Of a stretch of 64,000 nt of DNA, positions 1 through 8,394 are shown in pieces (the stretch's first letter is position 1; each line of letters opens with the position of its first letter). The position numbers and the translations under genes are program-made. Under the pieces are notes generated by a model, which did no database searches, was not told the origin of the DNA, and saw only the letters and a program-made list of their open reading frames with translations. The stretch spans positions 33,911 through 97,910 of the forward strand of contig JAFVHP010000012.1 of NCBI GenBank assembly GCA_017474455.1, given 5' to 3'. Source of the DNA: Lachnospiraceae bacterium (GTDB taxonomy: Bacteria; Bacillota; Clostridia; Lachnospirales; Lachnospiraceae).

Positions 1-38
1 AAATACCGCTGTATCTTTTCCTTATTTTCGCTGTTCAT
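1..38 (-). CDS. 5' end of an unidentified leftward gene (partial)
   Basis: An ATG on the minus strand at 38 is preceded, ten bases upstream, by the ribosome binding site GAAGGAG. It opens a frame reading MNSENKEKIQRY that runs off the left edge. Only 12 codons are visible, so no function can be given. It is divergent from the secreted-protein gene at 261. Confidence 0.45.
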   Translation of the reverse strand, partial: MNSENKEKIQRY

Positions 39-260
39 ATAGGCTGTTTCTCCTTCATTCTTTTATTCCCTGCCGTCCCCCGCAGAAACGGGATCCTCCC
101 GTATCCTTCATAACAAAACGGCGTCCGCCGCTGATCATAATTATAAGTTAACACCGTCCGTAATGACAGACGGATGTACTTAATATAAAATACTATTGTT
201 ACCGTATCATATTGTTTGCATCCTCCGTTCCATTACTCTTTCAGAAAGGAGAACGACACA
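39..260. promoter_or_regulatory. divergent intergenic region
   Basis: This is the upstream region of the gene at 261 and of the partial gene ending at 38. It holds an AT-rich stretch near 140-210 that could contain a -10 element (AATATAAAAT near 182-191) and a short inverted repeat CCGTC/GACGG near 156-175. No confident -35/-10 pair was found. The ribosome binding site AGAAAGGAG at 242-250 fixes the ATG at 261. Confidence 0.3.
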
Positions 261-1427
261 ATGTTTAAGAGAAGTATAATAAACAGATATCTGGCCGCCG
301 CCGCGGCACTTACGACAGCGGCTGCCCTCGTTTTTCTTCCCTGCGCTTCCTTTATCAGCCGTGCAGAAGAGGCCGATATTGAGGACGAAGAAGAATACGT
401 TATCGCGGAAGAGACCGTGGACACCGTATATTACGATGAGGACGGCGAACCGACCGCAACCGGCAGCGCCATTATCCTTTTCGATACAGTGACAGGCGAG
501 ATCCTCGCGACAGATTATTACGATGAGGACGGCGAATTTCTTTTCAGGGCCGAGATCGACCCCGAAGCGGATATCCGTCTGTACGCGAAATATGCCGGCA
601 GGCCCGCTCTTTTGAAAGTCGAGCCCGGTTACCTCATTGAAGAGGAGATCACCGCGTCCGAGCTGGCAGAGTATGTTATTGACGCGATGTCCGACGTTGA
701 AAGCCTCAGCTATTCAGCCCTGACTGACTTGAACTGCACGATCGGCGCCCAGGGCATGTCCCTGGATATGGCTTTGCAGATCGGTATCGATATGGAAGCC
801 GTCGACGATCCGGTCGCTTCCCACATGCTCATGGACTATACCATGCAGATGATGGGCCAGGAGATGTCGCAGGAGATGGAAGTCTATGTCGTTCCCGGTG
901 AAGACGAGGATACTCTGATCACCTATACCAGGCAGATCTCCGACGGAGAAGCTTCCGACTGGGAAAAGGATGAGATCGATTATTATACGCCTTCCGAGAG
1001 CAATCTCTACAACAGCAGCGTCTTTGAAAAGATCCGCGACGGCGAGATCGAAGCCGTCGTCGGCACAGATACAGTCTTTGTCGACGGCATCGAATGCTAT
1101 TTCATGGACGGCATTATCTCCGGCGAGGACCTGCAGGAGATCTCCGGATATATGATGTCCGGCGGCCAGGAAGACGCGGACCTTTTCGATACGGAAAACG
1201 TGGACTTCAGTGAAGTGGAAGCGCAGATGACAGTATTCGTAAATGCGGAAGACTGCACGCTTGTAGCCATGCAGCTGGACTGCCTGTCGCTGGCACAGGC
1301 CCTGCTGGCGGATTCCATGGGCTTCGATGAAGAAGAGGTGGAGCTGGAGGTCCGCAACTTCGACATGCTCATGAGATATCTGGACTACAATATCGATTCG
1401 ATCGAGATCCCGGATTTTGATGAATGA
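261..1427 (+). CDS. secreted acidic protein of unknown function (DUF6612-like)
   Basis: A 388-residue exported protein. Residues 1-35 form a signal peptide: basic MFKRSIINR, then a hydrophobic Ala/Leu core, then a likely SRA/EEAD cleavage site. There is no lipobox cysteine. The mature part is very acidic. The segment from about residue 140 (an LSYSALTDLNC-like run followed by Met-rich stretches) resembles the DUF6612/LppX-like fold of clostridial secreted proteins; this family link is recalled by pattern only. The start is the ATG at 261 because it has a good ribosome binding site 10 bases upstream; upstream in-frame codons do not. It is monocistronic and ends at a terminator shared with the convergent gene. 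Confidence 0.75.
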   Translation: MFKRSIINRYLAAAAALTTAAALVFLPCASFISRAEEADIEDEEEYVIAEETVDTVYYDEDGEPTATGSAIILFDTVTGEILATDYYDEDGEFLFRAEIDPEADIRLYAKYAGRPALLKVEPGYLIEEEITASELAEYVIDAMSDVESLSYSALTDLNCTIGAQGMSLDMALQIGIDMEAVDDPVASHMLMDYTMQMMGQEMSQEMEVYVVPGEDEDTLITYTRQISDGEASDWEKDEIDYYTPSESNLYNSSVFEKIRDGEIEAVVGTDTVFVDGIECYFMDGIISGEDLQEISGYMMSGGQEDADLFDTENVDFSEVEAQMTVFVNAEDCTLVAMQLDCLSLAQALLADSMGFDEEEVELEVRNFDMLMRYLDYNIDSIEIPDFDE

Positions 1428-1475
1428 CTTTCGTCCCGGCGGGACAGAACATAAACATCCGGAAAAGATATGAAA

Positions 1476-1505
1476 AGAAGGCCGCTGCAAATGCAGCGGC
1501 CTTCT
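1476..1505. terminator. bidirectional intrinsic terminator
   Basis: A perfect 13-bp stem (AGAAGGCCGCTGC / GCAGCGGCCTTCT) with loop AAAT lies between the convergent genes ending at 1427 and 1545. The T-tracts are short on both sides. It probably ends both transcription units. Confidence 0.75.
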
Positions 1506-1544
1506 CTGTTGCTGATCTTATCTGTTTACGACTGCAGTCGGATC

Positions 1545-2546
1545 TTATTCCCCGAGCAGCTTTGCCATCATCTTATGATGCAGCTTCAGCTCATTCATTT
1601 CATAAGATGTGTCATTGCCATCCGGTGTCTGGTAAAAGCCCTGGCCTTCGAATTCGGAAGAGATGAAGCCGTCGTAGCCGATCTCCTTCATGACCGCGAA
1701 AGGCTCTTCGTAATTGATGCCGGTCTCTGTCAGGGTCTCGGGATCGATCTCATAGAACTTGCCGTGGAAGTGCACGATCAGGTCTTTGTATTTGCGGATA
1801 ACATCAGGATCCGAATAGGCGCTGCGGCTGTTGCGCATGATGAAGCCCATCTCGGCAGGGTTAAGACCGCCCATTTCCTTTTCCAGCTGCGGACGGAGTG
1901 CTGCCATGGCAGCATAGCCGCTCTTGTATGTTTTTACGACCGCGTCGACCACTTCGGGGCGGGCGCCTGCTGCGAGAGCCTGCTGCTGGTTGATCCTGTT
2001 GGGCTGATACTGGAAAATGCCGAAATCGGGGATAAGGCCGACATAAGGGGAATCCACCCTGGCGCACATCTCCAGATAGCGCTGCATCCAGGGAGCGTCA
2101 AAGGACATGGGAGCATGGATCTCCAGACCCATCTTAACGTTATAATATTCCGCGATGGAAGCGGAAGCTTCTACGACTTCCGCGCGGACAGGGGTCAGCA
2201 CACGGATGCACTTGAAGCCGAGACGGGAAGCGAGCTTTAAGTCTTTCTCCATTTCCTGGACCTGTTCCTTAAGGGTCAGGATCCTGCCTTTATACAGCAT
2301 CCAGTCGATGAAGCTGTCCATGCAGCTGGGCTCCGTGCCGTACTTTGCCATCAGATCCTTCCACCAGTCGACATCCTTTTCCGAAGGATCCGGATAGCTG
2401 CCGACGGGCATCTGTTCAGCCAGGAGTTCGATACCGGTCGCGCCGAGCTCTTCCGCAACGAATTTAACGCAGCCTTCCAGGTCAAGGATTCCGTTGTAAT
2501 AGGAATCCTGGAGACTGTATAAGGAAACACCTCTTTTGATAGCCAT
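1545..2546 (-). CDS. C-glycoside deglycosidase alpha-like subunit (xylose-isomerase-type TIM barrel)
   Basis: A 333-residue AP-endonuclease-2/xylose-isomerase-like TIM barrel of the sugar phosphate isomerase/epimerase superfamily. Candidate metal ligands follow the superfamily order: E142 in LEIHAP, D174 in LIPDFG, H259/H261 in VHFHGKF and E298/E300 in SSEFEG. A sugar isomerase fold alone is not specific. The gene lies 79 bp downstream of a DUF6379-type small protein, however, and that pairing is characteristic of the two-subunit C-glycoside deglycosidases (DfgAB and DgpBC of gut Firmicutes), which eliminate the aglycone from 3-oxo-C-glycosides using a metal. The start ATG at 2546 has GGAAGGAT upstream. 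It is the last gene of the unit starting at 4327. The substrate is not predictable; another 3-oxo-glycoside lyase or isomerase is possible. Confidence 0.7.
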   Translation of the reverse strand: MAIKRGVSLYSLQDSYYNGILDLEGCVKFVAEELGATGIELLAEQMPVGSYPDPSEKDVDWWKDLMAKYGTEPSCMDSFIDWMLYKGRILTLKEQVQEMEKDLKLASRLGFKCIRVLTPVRAEVVEASASIAEYYNVKMGLEIHAPMSFDAPWMQRYLEMCARVDSPYVGLIPDFGIFQYQPNRINQQQALAAGARPEVVDAVVKTYKSGYAAMAALRPQLEKEMGGLNPAEMGFIMRNSRSAYSDPDVIRKYKDLIVHFHGKFYEIDPETLTETGINYEEPFAVMKEIGYDGFISSEFEGQGFYQTPDGNDTSYEMNELKLHHKMMAKLLGE

Positions 2547-2625
2547 TATTTTATCCTTCCTGCGGTGTCATATGGACCGCTGATACGTTCATATTCTGTT
2601 ATCGTGCTTTCGTATGTCCTGCAGG

Positions 2626-3021
2626 TCAGCCGCCTGTTACGGAAACATACTTGGCGCATTTTGAAGGAAACGCGCCGCCCATGTAGGAAATACGGATCGC
2701 GACCGTGGCCTCGACCATATGGCCGCCCATTCCGAACCCGCCCAGGCGGGGTACGAAAACAGTCGCTTTTTCACCGAATTCCCAGCGGAGCGTGGTCATC
2801 GTGGCCATCTCGGCAAAAGTAAAGGTGCCGTCCTTGGTCGTAAATTTCAGCTGATCCTTTGTATAGACCTCGTTGTCATACTTGATCTCGATGTTCTCTA
2901 CAAGGCTGAGCGCAACACCGCGGTAATAGGGGATCCTGAGCTTGACGGAAAAACCGACCGGAATACCGTCAACGAGGACATCCTCCACATCTTCGGGCAT
3001 CATCATCTGATTAACGTTCAT
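2626..3021 (-). CDS. C-glycoside deglycosidase beta-like subunit (DUF6379)
   Basis: A 131-residue protein. The run GFSVKLRIPYYRGVALS, the WEFGEKATVFV segment and the terminal RISYMGG match the DUF6379 / CGDB family, the small beta subunit of C-deglycosylation enzymes that packs on the TIM-barrel alpha subunit. This is family knowledge recalled from sequence, not searched. The start is the ATG at 3021, with a strong GGGAGG seven bases upstream; an upstream in-frame extension to 3168 lacks a ribosome binding site and is not family-like. The gene sits between a ferredoxin-bearing aldo/keto reductase and the alpha-like subunit, all leftward and probably one operon. Confidence 0.75.
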   Translation of the reverse strand: MNVNQMMMPEDVEDVLVDGIPVGFSVKLRIPYYRGVALSLVENIEIKYDNEVYTKDQLKFTTKDGTFTFAEMATMTTLRWEFGEKATVFVPRLGGFGMGGHMVEATVAIRISYMGGAFPSKCAKYVSVTGG

Positions 3022-3175
3022 ATTAACCTCCCGTACATTGTTTTTGCTGAAATACCTTCTTTCCCTGCCGGCTACCGGCCGGGACCGTTCATATAAATAA
3101 TTGTGCGTTCTGCACTCTGTCCTGTCAACAAAATCCCCTGACAGATCCTGCTCTTCGTCTAATTTCACAAACGGC

Positions 3176-4327
3176 TTATTTCCTTGCGGGCATCGCGCCG
3201 GGCTGCGCTGCCGGTCCTTCCATGCTCACGCAGTCCTTCAGGAGCGAAATGATCTCCAGATGCTGCGGGCAGGCATCCTCGCACTGGCCGCACTGTATGC
3301 AGTCGCTGGCTTTGCCTTTGCCCTGCGTGACGATGGTATACTCCCTCTTGATCCTGAACTCGGGGCTTCCTTTCTTGCGGTTCTCCACGGTGAAGATATC
3401 CGGGATCGGGATGCCCATGGGACAGCCTTTGGTGCAGTAGCGGCAGCCGGTGCAGGGGATGGCCTGGTCGGCATCCAGCGCTTCCTGCGCTTTCCGGATC
3501 ACTTCCTCCTCCTTTTCCGAGAGCGGTCTGAAGTCGCGCATATAGCTTAAGTTGTCTTCCATCTGGGCAAGGCTGCTCATGCCGCTTAAGACGACGCCGA
3601 TGTTCTCCTTGCTGGCGACATAGCGGACCGCCCAGCTGGCATAGGAAGCTTCCGGATCAGCTTCGTCGAAGATAGCCTTTACCGTGTCGATGGGGTCCGC
3701 GAGGATACCTCCCTTTACAGGCTCCATAACGATCACGGGCAGGCCGTGCTCCTTACAGATCTCCCAGTTGCGCCTGGACGCCACGCCGGGATTCTCCCAG
3801 TCAGCGTAGTTGATCTGGAGCTGTACGAACTCCGCTTCCGGGTGCGCTTCCAGAACCTCTTCCAGAAGTTCCGGGTCCGCATGGAAAGAAAAGCCGAGGT
3901 GCCTGATCAGGCCCTTTTCCTTCTGCTCCAGCGCAAATTCCCAGAGATGGAATTTTTCATAATTCTGATAATTCGACCTCTGGAAAGCATGCAGCAGGTA
4001 ATAGTCGAAATATCCGGCGCCGGTCCTTTCAAGGCTGGTGTAAAATTCCTGCTTCAGGGTCTCTTCATCCAGGTCCGCGCCCATGGCGATCAGCTTGGTG
4101 GCCAGCGTGTAACTGTCCCTGGGATAGCGCTCGACCAGCGCTTTCTTTATGGCTTCCTCACTGCCCGGGTAGGCAAAGGCCGTGTCAAAATATGTGCCGC
4201 CTGCCTCCATGAACTTGTCGACCATCTGCGAGGTCTCTTCGACGTTGATCGAACCGTCGGCCAGCTTGGGCAGGCGCATCAGGCCGAAGCCGAGTTTGAA
4301 AAGATCTTTTCTGAAAATATCGCTCAT
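3176..4327 (-). CDS. aldo/keto reductase with C-terminal 2x[4Fe-4S] ferredoxin domain
   Basis: A 383-residue protein. Residues 1-290 are an aldo/keto reductase barrel, opening with KLGFGLMRLPKL and carrying the DTAFAYPGSEE and YLLHAFQ segments. The last 90 residues carry two cysteine clusters, CTGCRYCTKGCP and CIQCGQCEDACP, which are classic 4Fe-4S ferredoxin motifs. Such clostridial enzymes are oxidoreductases of unsettled substrate. As the first gene before the two deglycosidase-like subunits it could supply the sugar oxidation or re-reduction step; in described systems that step is done by Gfo/Idh/MocA or flavin enzymes, so this is inference. The start is the ATG at 4327, preceded by an AGGAGAGGG site. 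Confidence 0.85.
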   Translation of the reverse strand: MSDIFRKDLFKLGFGLMRLPKLADGSINVEETSQMVDKFMEAGGTYFDTAFAYPGSEEAIKKALVERYPRDSYTLATKLIAMGADLDEETLKQEFYTSLERTGAGYFDYYLLHAFQRSNYQNYEKFHLWEFALEQKEKGLIRHLGFSFHADPELLEEVLEAHPEAEFVQLQINYADWENPGVASRRNWEICKEHGLPVIVMEPVKGGILADPIDTVKAIFDEADPEASYASWAVRYVASKENIGVVLSGMSSLAQMEDNLSYMRDFRPLSEKEEEVIRKAQEALDADQAIPCTGCRYCTKGCPMGIPIPDIFTVENRKKGSPEFRIKREYTIVTQGKGKASDCIQCGQCEDACPQHLEIISLLKDCVSMEGPAAQPGAMPARK

Positions 4328-4473
4328 TCTTAAAACCCCTCTCCTGTGGACTGTCATAACTGAATATGCAGATCAAAGCCTCTACATGTATTATTATGCG
4401 TGCCTTTCGCTTCCCGTTCAAGCGTCCGTCCGGACATTCGCGAAAGGCTTTCACACGGGCTTTCCAGATGCAT

Positions 4474-4511
4474 AAAAAAAGATCCGGGAGAAAAATCTCC
4501 CGGATGCTTTT
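4474..4511 (-). terminator. intrinsic terminator after the GGGtGRT gene
   Basis: The stem ATCCGGGAGA (4482-4491) / TCTCCCGGAT (4496-4505) has an AAAA loop. It is flanked by A7 on the left, which reads as U7 on the minus strand, and by a T-tract on the right. It separates the GGGtGRT unit from the aldo/keto reductase unit. Confidence 0.85.
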
Positions 4512-4536
4512 TTGAATTTTTGTTATGTCAGTCGGA

Positions 4537-5553
4537 TCAGTTCATTGCCTGCTGTACGGCGACTGCAACAGCAACGGTCATGCCGACCATCGGGTTGTTG
4601 CCTGCGCCGAGGAAGCCCATCATCTCAACATGGGCGGGAACAGAAGAGGAACCTGCGAACTGCGCGTCGGAATGCATACGGCCGAGGGTATCGGTCATAC
4701 CATAGGAAGCAGGGCCTGCTGCCATGTTGTCCGGATGGAGCGTACGGCCTGTGCCGCCGCCGGAAGCAACTGAGAAATACTTCTTGCCGGCTTCCCAGCG
4801 TTCCTTCTTGTATGTGCCTGCAACGGGGTGCTGGAAGCGGGTAGGGTTCGTGGAGTTGCCGGTGATGGAAACATCCGCGCCTTCATGCCACATGATGGCA
4901 ACGCCTTCACGTACGTCGTCAGCGCCGTAGCAGTTGACCTTCGCGCGCTCGCCGTCGGAATATGCGGTCTTGCTGACGATCTGCAGCGCGTGGTCTTCCT
5001 TGACGTCGGCTGACAGATAATCATACTTGGTCTGCACATATGTGAAACCGTTGATACGGCTGATGATCATGGCCGCATCTTTTCCGAGTCCGTTCAGGAT
5101 GACGCGGAGGGGTTTCTGGCGGACTTTGTTGGCGTTAAGGGCGATCTTGATCGCGCCTTCAGCAGCCGCGAAAGACTCATGGCCTGCAAGGAATGCAAAG
5201 CACTCTGTCTCTTCGTCCAGAAGCATCGCGCCCAGATTGCCGTGGCCGATACCGACCTGGCGCTGGTCCGCTACGGAACCGGGAATGCAGAAGGCCTGAA
5301 GGCCCTGGCCGATATATCTCGCGGCATCGGCAGCGCTCTTCGCGCCTTCCTTCATGGCAATCGCCGCGCCGAGCTCATACGCCCATTTTACGTTCTCAAA
5401 GCAGATAGGCTGTGTGCTCTCTACGATACTGTAAGCATCAACGCCCTTGCCGTTGGTAAAAGCCTTTACATCTTCAAAGCTGCCGAATCCGTACTTGTCA
5501 AGAACGGGCTGCAGCTGAGGCATACGTCCTTCATAATTTTCAAATAAAGCCAT
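4537..5553 (-). CDS. GGGtGRT protein
   Basis: A 338-residue protein that contains the family's name motif GGGTGRT at residues 265-271 within a highly conserved C-terminal half. The biochemical role of this family is unknown. It is typically encoded beside a NifU-like Fe-S scaffold homologue, exactly as here: 17 bp separate it from the upstream gene. Invariant-looking Cys and His positions are sparse, so the protein may act on, rather than carry, a cluster. The start ATG at 5553 has GGGGAGGTG upstream. Confidence 0.9.
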   Translation of the reverse strand: MALFENYEGRMPQLQPVLDKYGFGSFEDVKAFTNGKGVDAYSIVESTQPICFENVKWAYELGAAIAMKEGAKSAADAARYIGQGLQAFCIPGSVADQRQVGIGHGNLGAMLLDEETECFAFLAGHESFAAAEGAIKIALNANKVRQKPLRVILNGLGKDAAMIISRINGFTYVQTKYDYLSADVKEDHALQIVSKTAYSDGERAKVNCYGADDVREGVAIMWHEGADVSITGNSTNPTRFQHPVAGTYKKERWEAGKKYFSVASGGGTGRTLHPDNMAAGPASYGMTDTLGRMHSDAQFAGSSSVPAHVEMMGFLGAGNNPMVGMTVAVAVAVQQAMN

Positions 5554-5570
5554 AGTAACTGCACCTCCCC

Positions 5571-6272
5571 TTATTCTTTACGCGGATCGATCCACTTGAC
5601 AGCGCCGTCTTCTTCCTTGAAGCGGCCATAGGTACCGAGATTCTTCTCATAAGCCTCGTTGGGTGACATGCCGTTCTTGATGGCATCCATCATCTTGCCA
5701 AGGCTGAGGAACTGGTAGCCGCATACCTGGTCGTCTTTGTCGAGGGCCATCTTTACGACATAGCCTTCTGTCATTTCCAGGTAACGTGTTCCCTTTTCAA
5801 GGGTTCCGTACATCGTACCGACCATGGAGCGGAGGCCTTTGCCCAGGTCTTCCAGACCGGCGCCGATGCGGAGACCGTCATCGGAGAACGCGGACTGTGT
5901 ACGGCCGTACACGATCTGTAAGAACAGTTCTCTCATGGCGGTGTTGATGGCGTCGCAGACAAGGTCTGTATTCAGAGCTTCAAGGAGAGTTTTGCCGGGC
6001 AGGATCTCACTGGCCATAGCCGCGGAGTGGGTCATGCCGGAGCAGCCGATCGTTTCGACCAGGGCTTCCTGGATGATGCCGTCCTTGACGTTAAGGCTCA
6101 GCTTGCAGCAGCCCTGCTGCGGTGCGCACCAGCCGATGCCGTGCGTATAACCGGAAATGTCTTTGATCTCTTTCGCCTGTACCCATTTTCCTTCTTCAGG
6201 GATCGGTGCAGGTCCATGATTTGGTCCTTTGGCAACGCAAATCATTTCTTCTACTTCTTTTGTATATTGCAT
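5571..6272 (-). CDS. NifU-like iron-sulfur scaffold homologue
   Basis: A 233-residue protein of the NifU/IscU N-terminal-like family associated with GGGtGRT proteins. Cysteines at C49 (GIGWCAP), C55/C56 (QQGCCKL) and C77 (TIGCSGMTH) are candidate cluster ligands, in the usual spacing for a scaffold. It is co-transcribed with the GGGtGRT gene. The strong site CAGGAGGG lies ten bases before the ATG at 6272. A role in Fe-S assembly is a family-level assignment only. Confidence 0.8.
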   Translation of the reverse strand: MQYTKEVEEMICVAKGPNHGPAPIPEEGKWVQAKEIKDISGYTHGIGWCAPQQGCCKLSLNVKDGIIQEALVETIGCSGMTHSAAMASEILPGKTLLEALNTDLVCDAINTAMRELFLQIVYGRTQSAFSDDGLRIGAGLEDLGKGLRSMVGTMYGTLEKGTRYLEMTEGYVVKMALDKDDQVCGYQFLSLGKMMDAIKNGMSPNEAYEKNLGTYGRFKEEDGAVKWIDPRKE

Positions 6273-6443
6273 ATGAAACGTTCCCTCCTGTTAATATAGT
6301 GGTTATTGCAGATCATACATCTGTTTTACCATATTGTTCTGGATGCATGCAACGGATATCTGCCGAATATGCAACACTTCAGGGGCTTAGAGGCAGTTGC
6401 CCGGAAGTCTTCCTCCGGCTTCGTGCGTCGCATCCGCAGAACT

Positions 6444-6728
6444 TCAGTCGTCGCAGTCAAAGATCGCCTTTTTCTCGACCCTGTCCCCGTACTCCGTCTT
6501 CCATCTGATATGCGGTTCCGATACGTCGTAGGCCGGAAGAGCTTCCTTATCCATGTCCATGACGATCATCAGGTCATACCGGTTCTCCCTGTCCGAATTC
6601 GACAGTTTCAGCTCCACCCCGCGGATCCCGGGGATCGAAAGCGTTTCTTCGAAAATGCTGCGCACCGGGCCGGCCAGCGCTTTTACATCCGTTCCTTTTG
6701 TAAACTTGACGATGATGTGATGCTTCAT
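6444..6728 (-). CDS. Dabb-like (stress-responsive A/B barrel) small protein
   Basis: A 94-residue single-domain protein. HHIIVKF at the start and RYDLMIVMDMDKEAL in the middle fit the dimeric alpha/beta-barrel (Dabb) family, whose members are ferredoxin-like folds with little known chemistry. It has an AGGAGGAAC site before the ATG at 6728. It lies between two leftward genes and may be its own unit. Confidence 0.65.
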   Translation of the reverse strand: MKHHIIVKFTKGTDVKALAGPVRSIFEETLSIPGIRGVELKLSNSDRENRYDLMIVMDMDKEALPAYDVSEPHIRWKTEYGDRVEKKAIFDCDD

Positions 6729-6854
6729 AATGTTCCTCCTGTGCCGTTTTCATAAAAGCAAAACTGCGCGGCAGCCTTTACAGGCCGCTGCGCAGGGATC
6801 TTTCCGGAGATCTGTTTCCATCCGGTCTTATCAGTTGATCTGTCTGCCGTTATA

Positions 6855-7085
6855 TCAGTCGATCAGGCCGAGTTCCGCATTGACATACTCTGCCACTTCG
6901 TCGGAATCCAGGCCGTGGACGTAGCAGGCCTGCTCCAGGGTCTCGCCCAGGGCAGCAGGGCAGCTGATGCAGCCCATGCCGCAGTTCATCAGTGCATAAG
7001 CGGCATCGGGATACATTTTCAGGATATCGCCGACGATCATGTCCTTAGTGACCAGTATCATTTCTGCTGTGGTCTGTTCTGCCAT
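6855..7085 (-). CDS. DUF1858 / hybrid-cluster-protein-associated redox disulfide domain protein
   Basis: A 76-residue protein opening VTKDMIVGDILKMYPDAAYA, then CGMGCISC (C35, C39, C42). This is the DUF1858 (TIGR03980) pattern of small redox-disulfide proteins often found near hybrid cluster protein genes. It probably exchanges thiols or senses redox state. The start is the ATG at 7085 with AAGGAGATAG upstream; the longer in-frame start at 7121 has no ribosome binding site. It is divergent from the cyclase gene. Confidence 0.85.
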   Translation of the reverse strand: MAEQTTAEMILVTKDMIVGDILKMYPDAAYALMNCGMGCISCPAALGETLEQACYVHGLDSDEVAEYVNAELGLID

Positions 7086-7216
7086 GTCTATCTCCTTGTT
7101 CTTTCCGTTATCAGGCAGCATCCGAAATGCGCCATTCTCTTTTTTGAAATTGCTATAATATAATAACGCAAGGATTTTGAGGAATCAATCATATTCAGAA
7201 AGATACGGTGGATATT

Positions 7217-7870
7217 ATGAAGATATACGATATCAGCAAAGAACTGTTCTCCGCCTCTGTCTATCCCGGAGACCCCGTCCCTTCGAAGCAAGAGGTGATG
7301 GGTTTTGACAAGGAAGTCCCCGACCACTGCCAGGTCACGATGCTGTCCCTCGGCAGCCATTCCGGCACGCACATGGACGCGCCGCGCCATTTCGTACCGG
7401 GCGGGAAGGACATGGAAGAGCTTGACATCAGGAAATGCCTGGGTCCCTGTATCGTAGTCAGCGCCGGCGGCGATATCACGGCGGATATGGCGCGCGGGTG
7501 GATAAAAGAATGGGAGAGTTCTGACGGAGCATCCCCGGCTGCTTCGGGAGGCAGCCCGGAAGACGGAGAGAAGGCTTCTGCCGACGGGCTGCGCCTGCTC
7601 ATCCGCGGGGACATCACGATCACGGAAGAGGCCGCACAGGTATTCGCGGACAGTTCCCTGTCCTGCCTGGGTGTCGAAGGCATGACCGTCGGAACGCAGG
7701 AGACCGGGGTCAGGATCCATCAGATCCTCCTTGGCGCGGAAGTCGTCATCATCGAAAGCCTGGTGCTCCGGGATGTGCCGGACGGCCGTTACTTCCTGCA
7801 CGCCCTGCCGCTGAAGATGCGCGGCCTGGACGGCTCGCCTGTCAGGGCGGTGCTGACGGCAGAGGAGTGA
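7217..7870 (+). CDS. cyclase family protein (kynurenine-formamidase-like hydrolase)
   Basis: A 217-residue member of the cyclase/KynB-like metal hydrolase family. The family signature HSGTHMDAPRHF supplies the metal-binding His and Asp residues. A Ser/Gly/Glu-rich loop near residues 100-125 is an insertion relative to the family core. The start is taken as the ATG at 7217, five bases after GGTGG; an in-frame GTG at 7208 is possible. The substrate is unknown. The stop region is imperfectly duplicated just downstream. Confidence 0.8.
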   Translation: MKIYDISKELFSASVYPGDPVPSKQEVMGFDKEVPDHCQVTMLSLGSHSGTHMDAPRHFVPGGKDMEELDIRKCLGPCIVVSAGGDITADMARGWIKEWESSDGASPAASGGSPEDGEKASADGLRLLIRGDITITEEAAQVFADSSLSCLGVEGMTVGTQETGVRIHQILLGAEVVIIESLVLRDVPDGRYFLHALPLKMRGLDGSPVRAVLTAEE

Positions 7871-8131
7871 CAGGGCGCGCTGGCGGCAGAGTGACGATAC
7901 CCGAGTGTTCTAACCTGCAGGGCTGTTTTGCCTTATTCTCTTCTTGGATAATTCGGGCGGGCGGATACAAACCCGCGAGACCCAAATTGCAGCCGCTGCA
8001 GGATCTCATTTTGAACCTGCCAGCATCGTAAATCTAATATACAAGCGGTTACAGAGGCCCAAATAAATGCTTTTTGTCCGCTGCAAAATGGCAGATTTTT
8101 GTTCATTATATTTCCGATAAGGATACAGCCC

Positions 8132-8166
8132 GTCAAAAATGGATTCCTGAAGCGGACACAATCAAG
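8132..8166. repeat. dispersed intergenic repeat, copy 1
   Basis: The segment TCAAAAATGGATTC, then four variable bases, then AGCGG and ACACAATCA, matches 18635-18667 (same words, with AGCGGCTACAAATCA). The two copies lie over 10 kb apart, both in long non-coding gaps. Confidence 0.5.
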
Positions 8167-8319
8167 TCACACTGAATTTATAACCGCTTATCAGTCCATC
8201 TTAGGCCTGACAGACAGCAACAGATATGCGATATCAGCGGTTTCAATAATTATTTCCTGTTATTTGATCCGCTGACAGATCAAACAGCATTGGAACCGGG
8301 CATAACCGGGCATAACAGA

Positions 8320-8357
8320 GACCGGCTGCGCCCGCCCTCAAGGCGGATGCAGCCGGT
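8320..8357 (-). terminator. probable intrinsic terminator after the FakA-like ORF
   Basis: A long GC-rich stem (GACCGGCTGC... pairs with ...GCAGCCGGTC, with an inner CCGCC/GGCGG) and a CTCAA loop lie downstream of the leftward gene ending at 8395. The U-tract on that strand is weak (TCTCTGTT). Confidence 0.6.
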
Positions 8358-8394
8358 CCTTATTTCCTTCATTCAGTTCCGCGGGATCTTTTCC

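Larger units (their letters stand above)
7871..8394. other. gene-poor intergenic region with degenerate repeats
   Basis: This 524-bp region shows no credible coding sequence. It contains several GCGGTTACA/GCGGACACA-like words near 8044, 8151 and (inverted) 8179, and a 35-bp segment at 8132-8166 that recurs imperfectly at 18635-18667. Its AT content is higher than in the flanking genes. It ends in the terminator at 8320-8357. Confidence 0.55.

Noticed and set aside
7933-8136. 67-residue minus-strand frame in the gap
   Set aside because: No ribosome binding site, no family, and it crosses the dispersed repeat.
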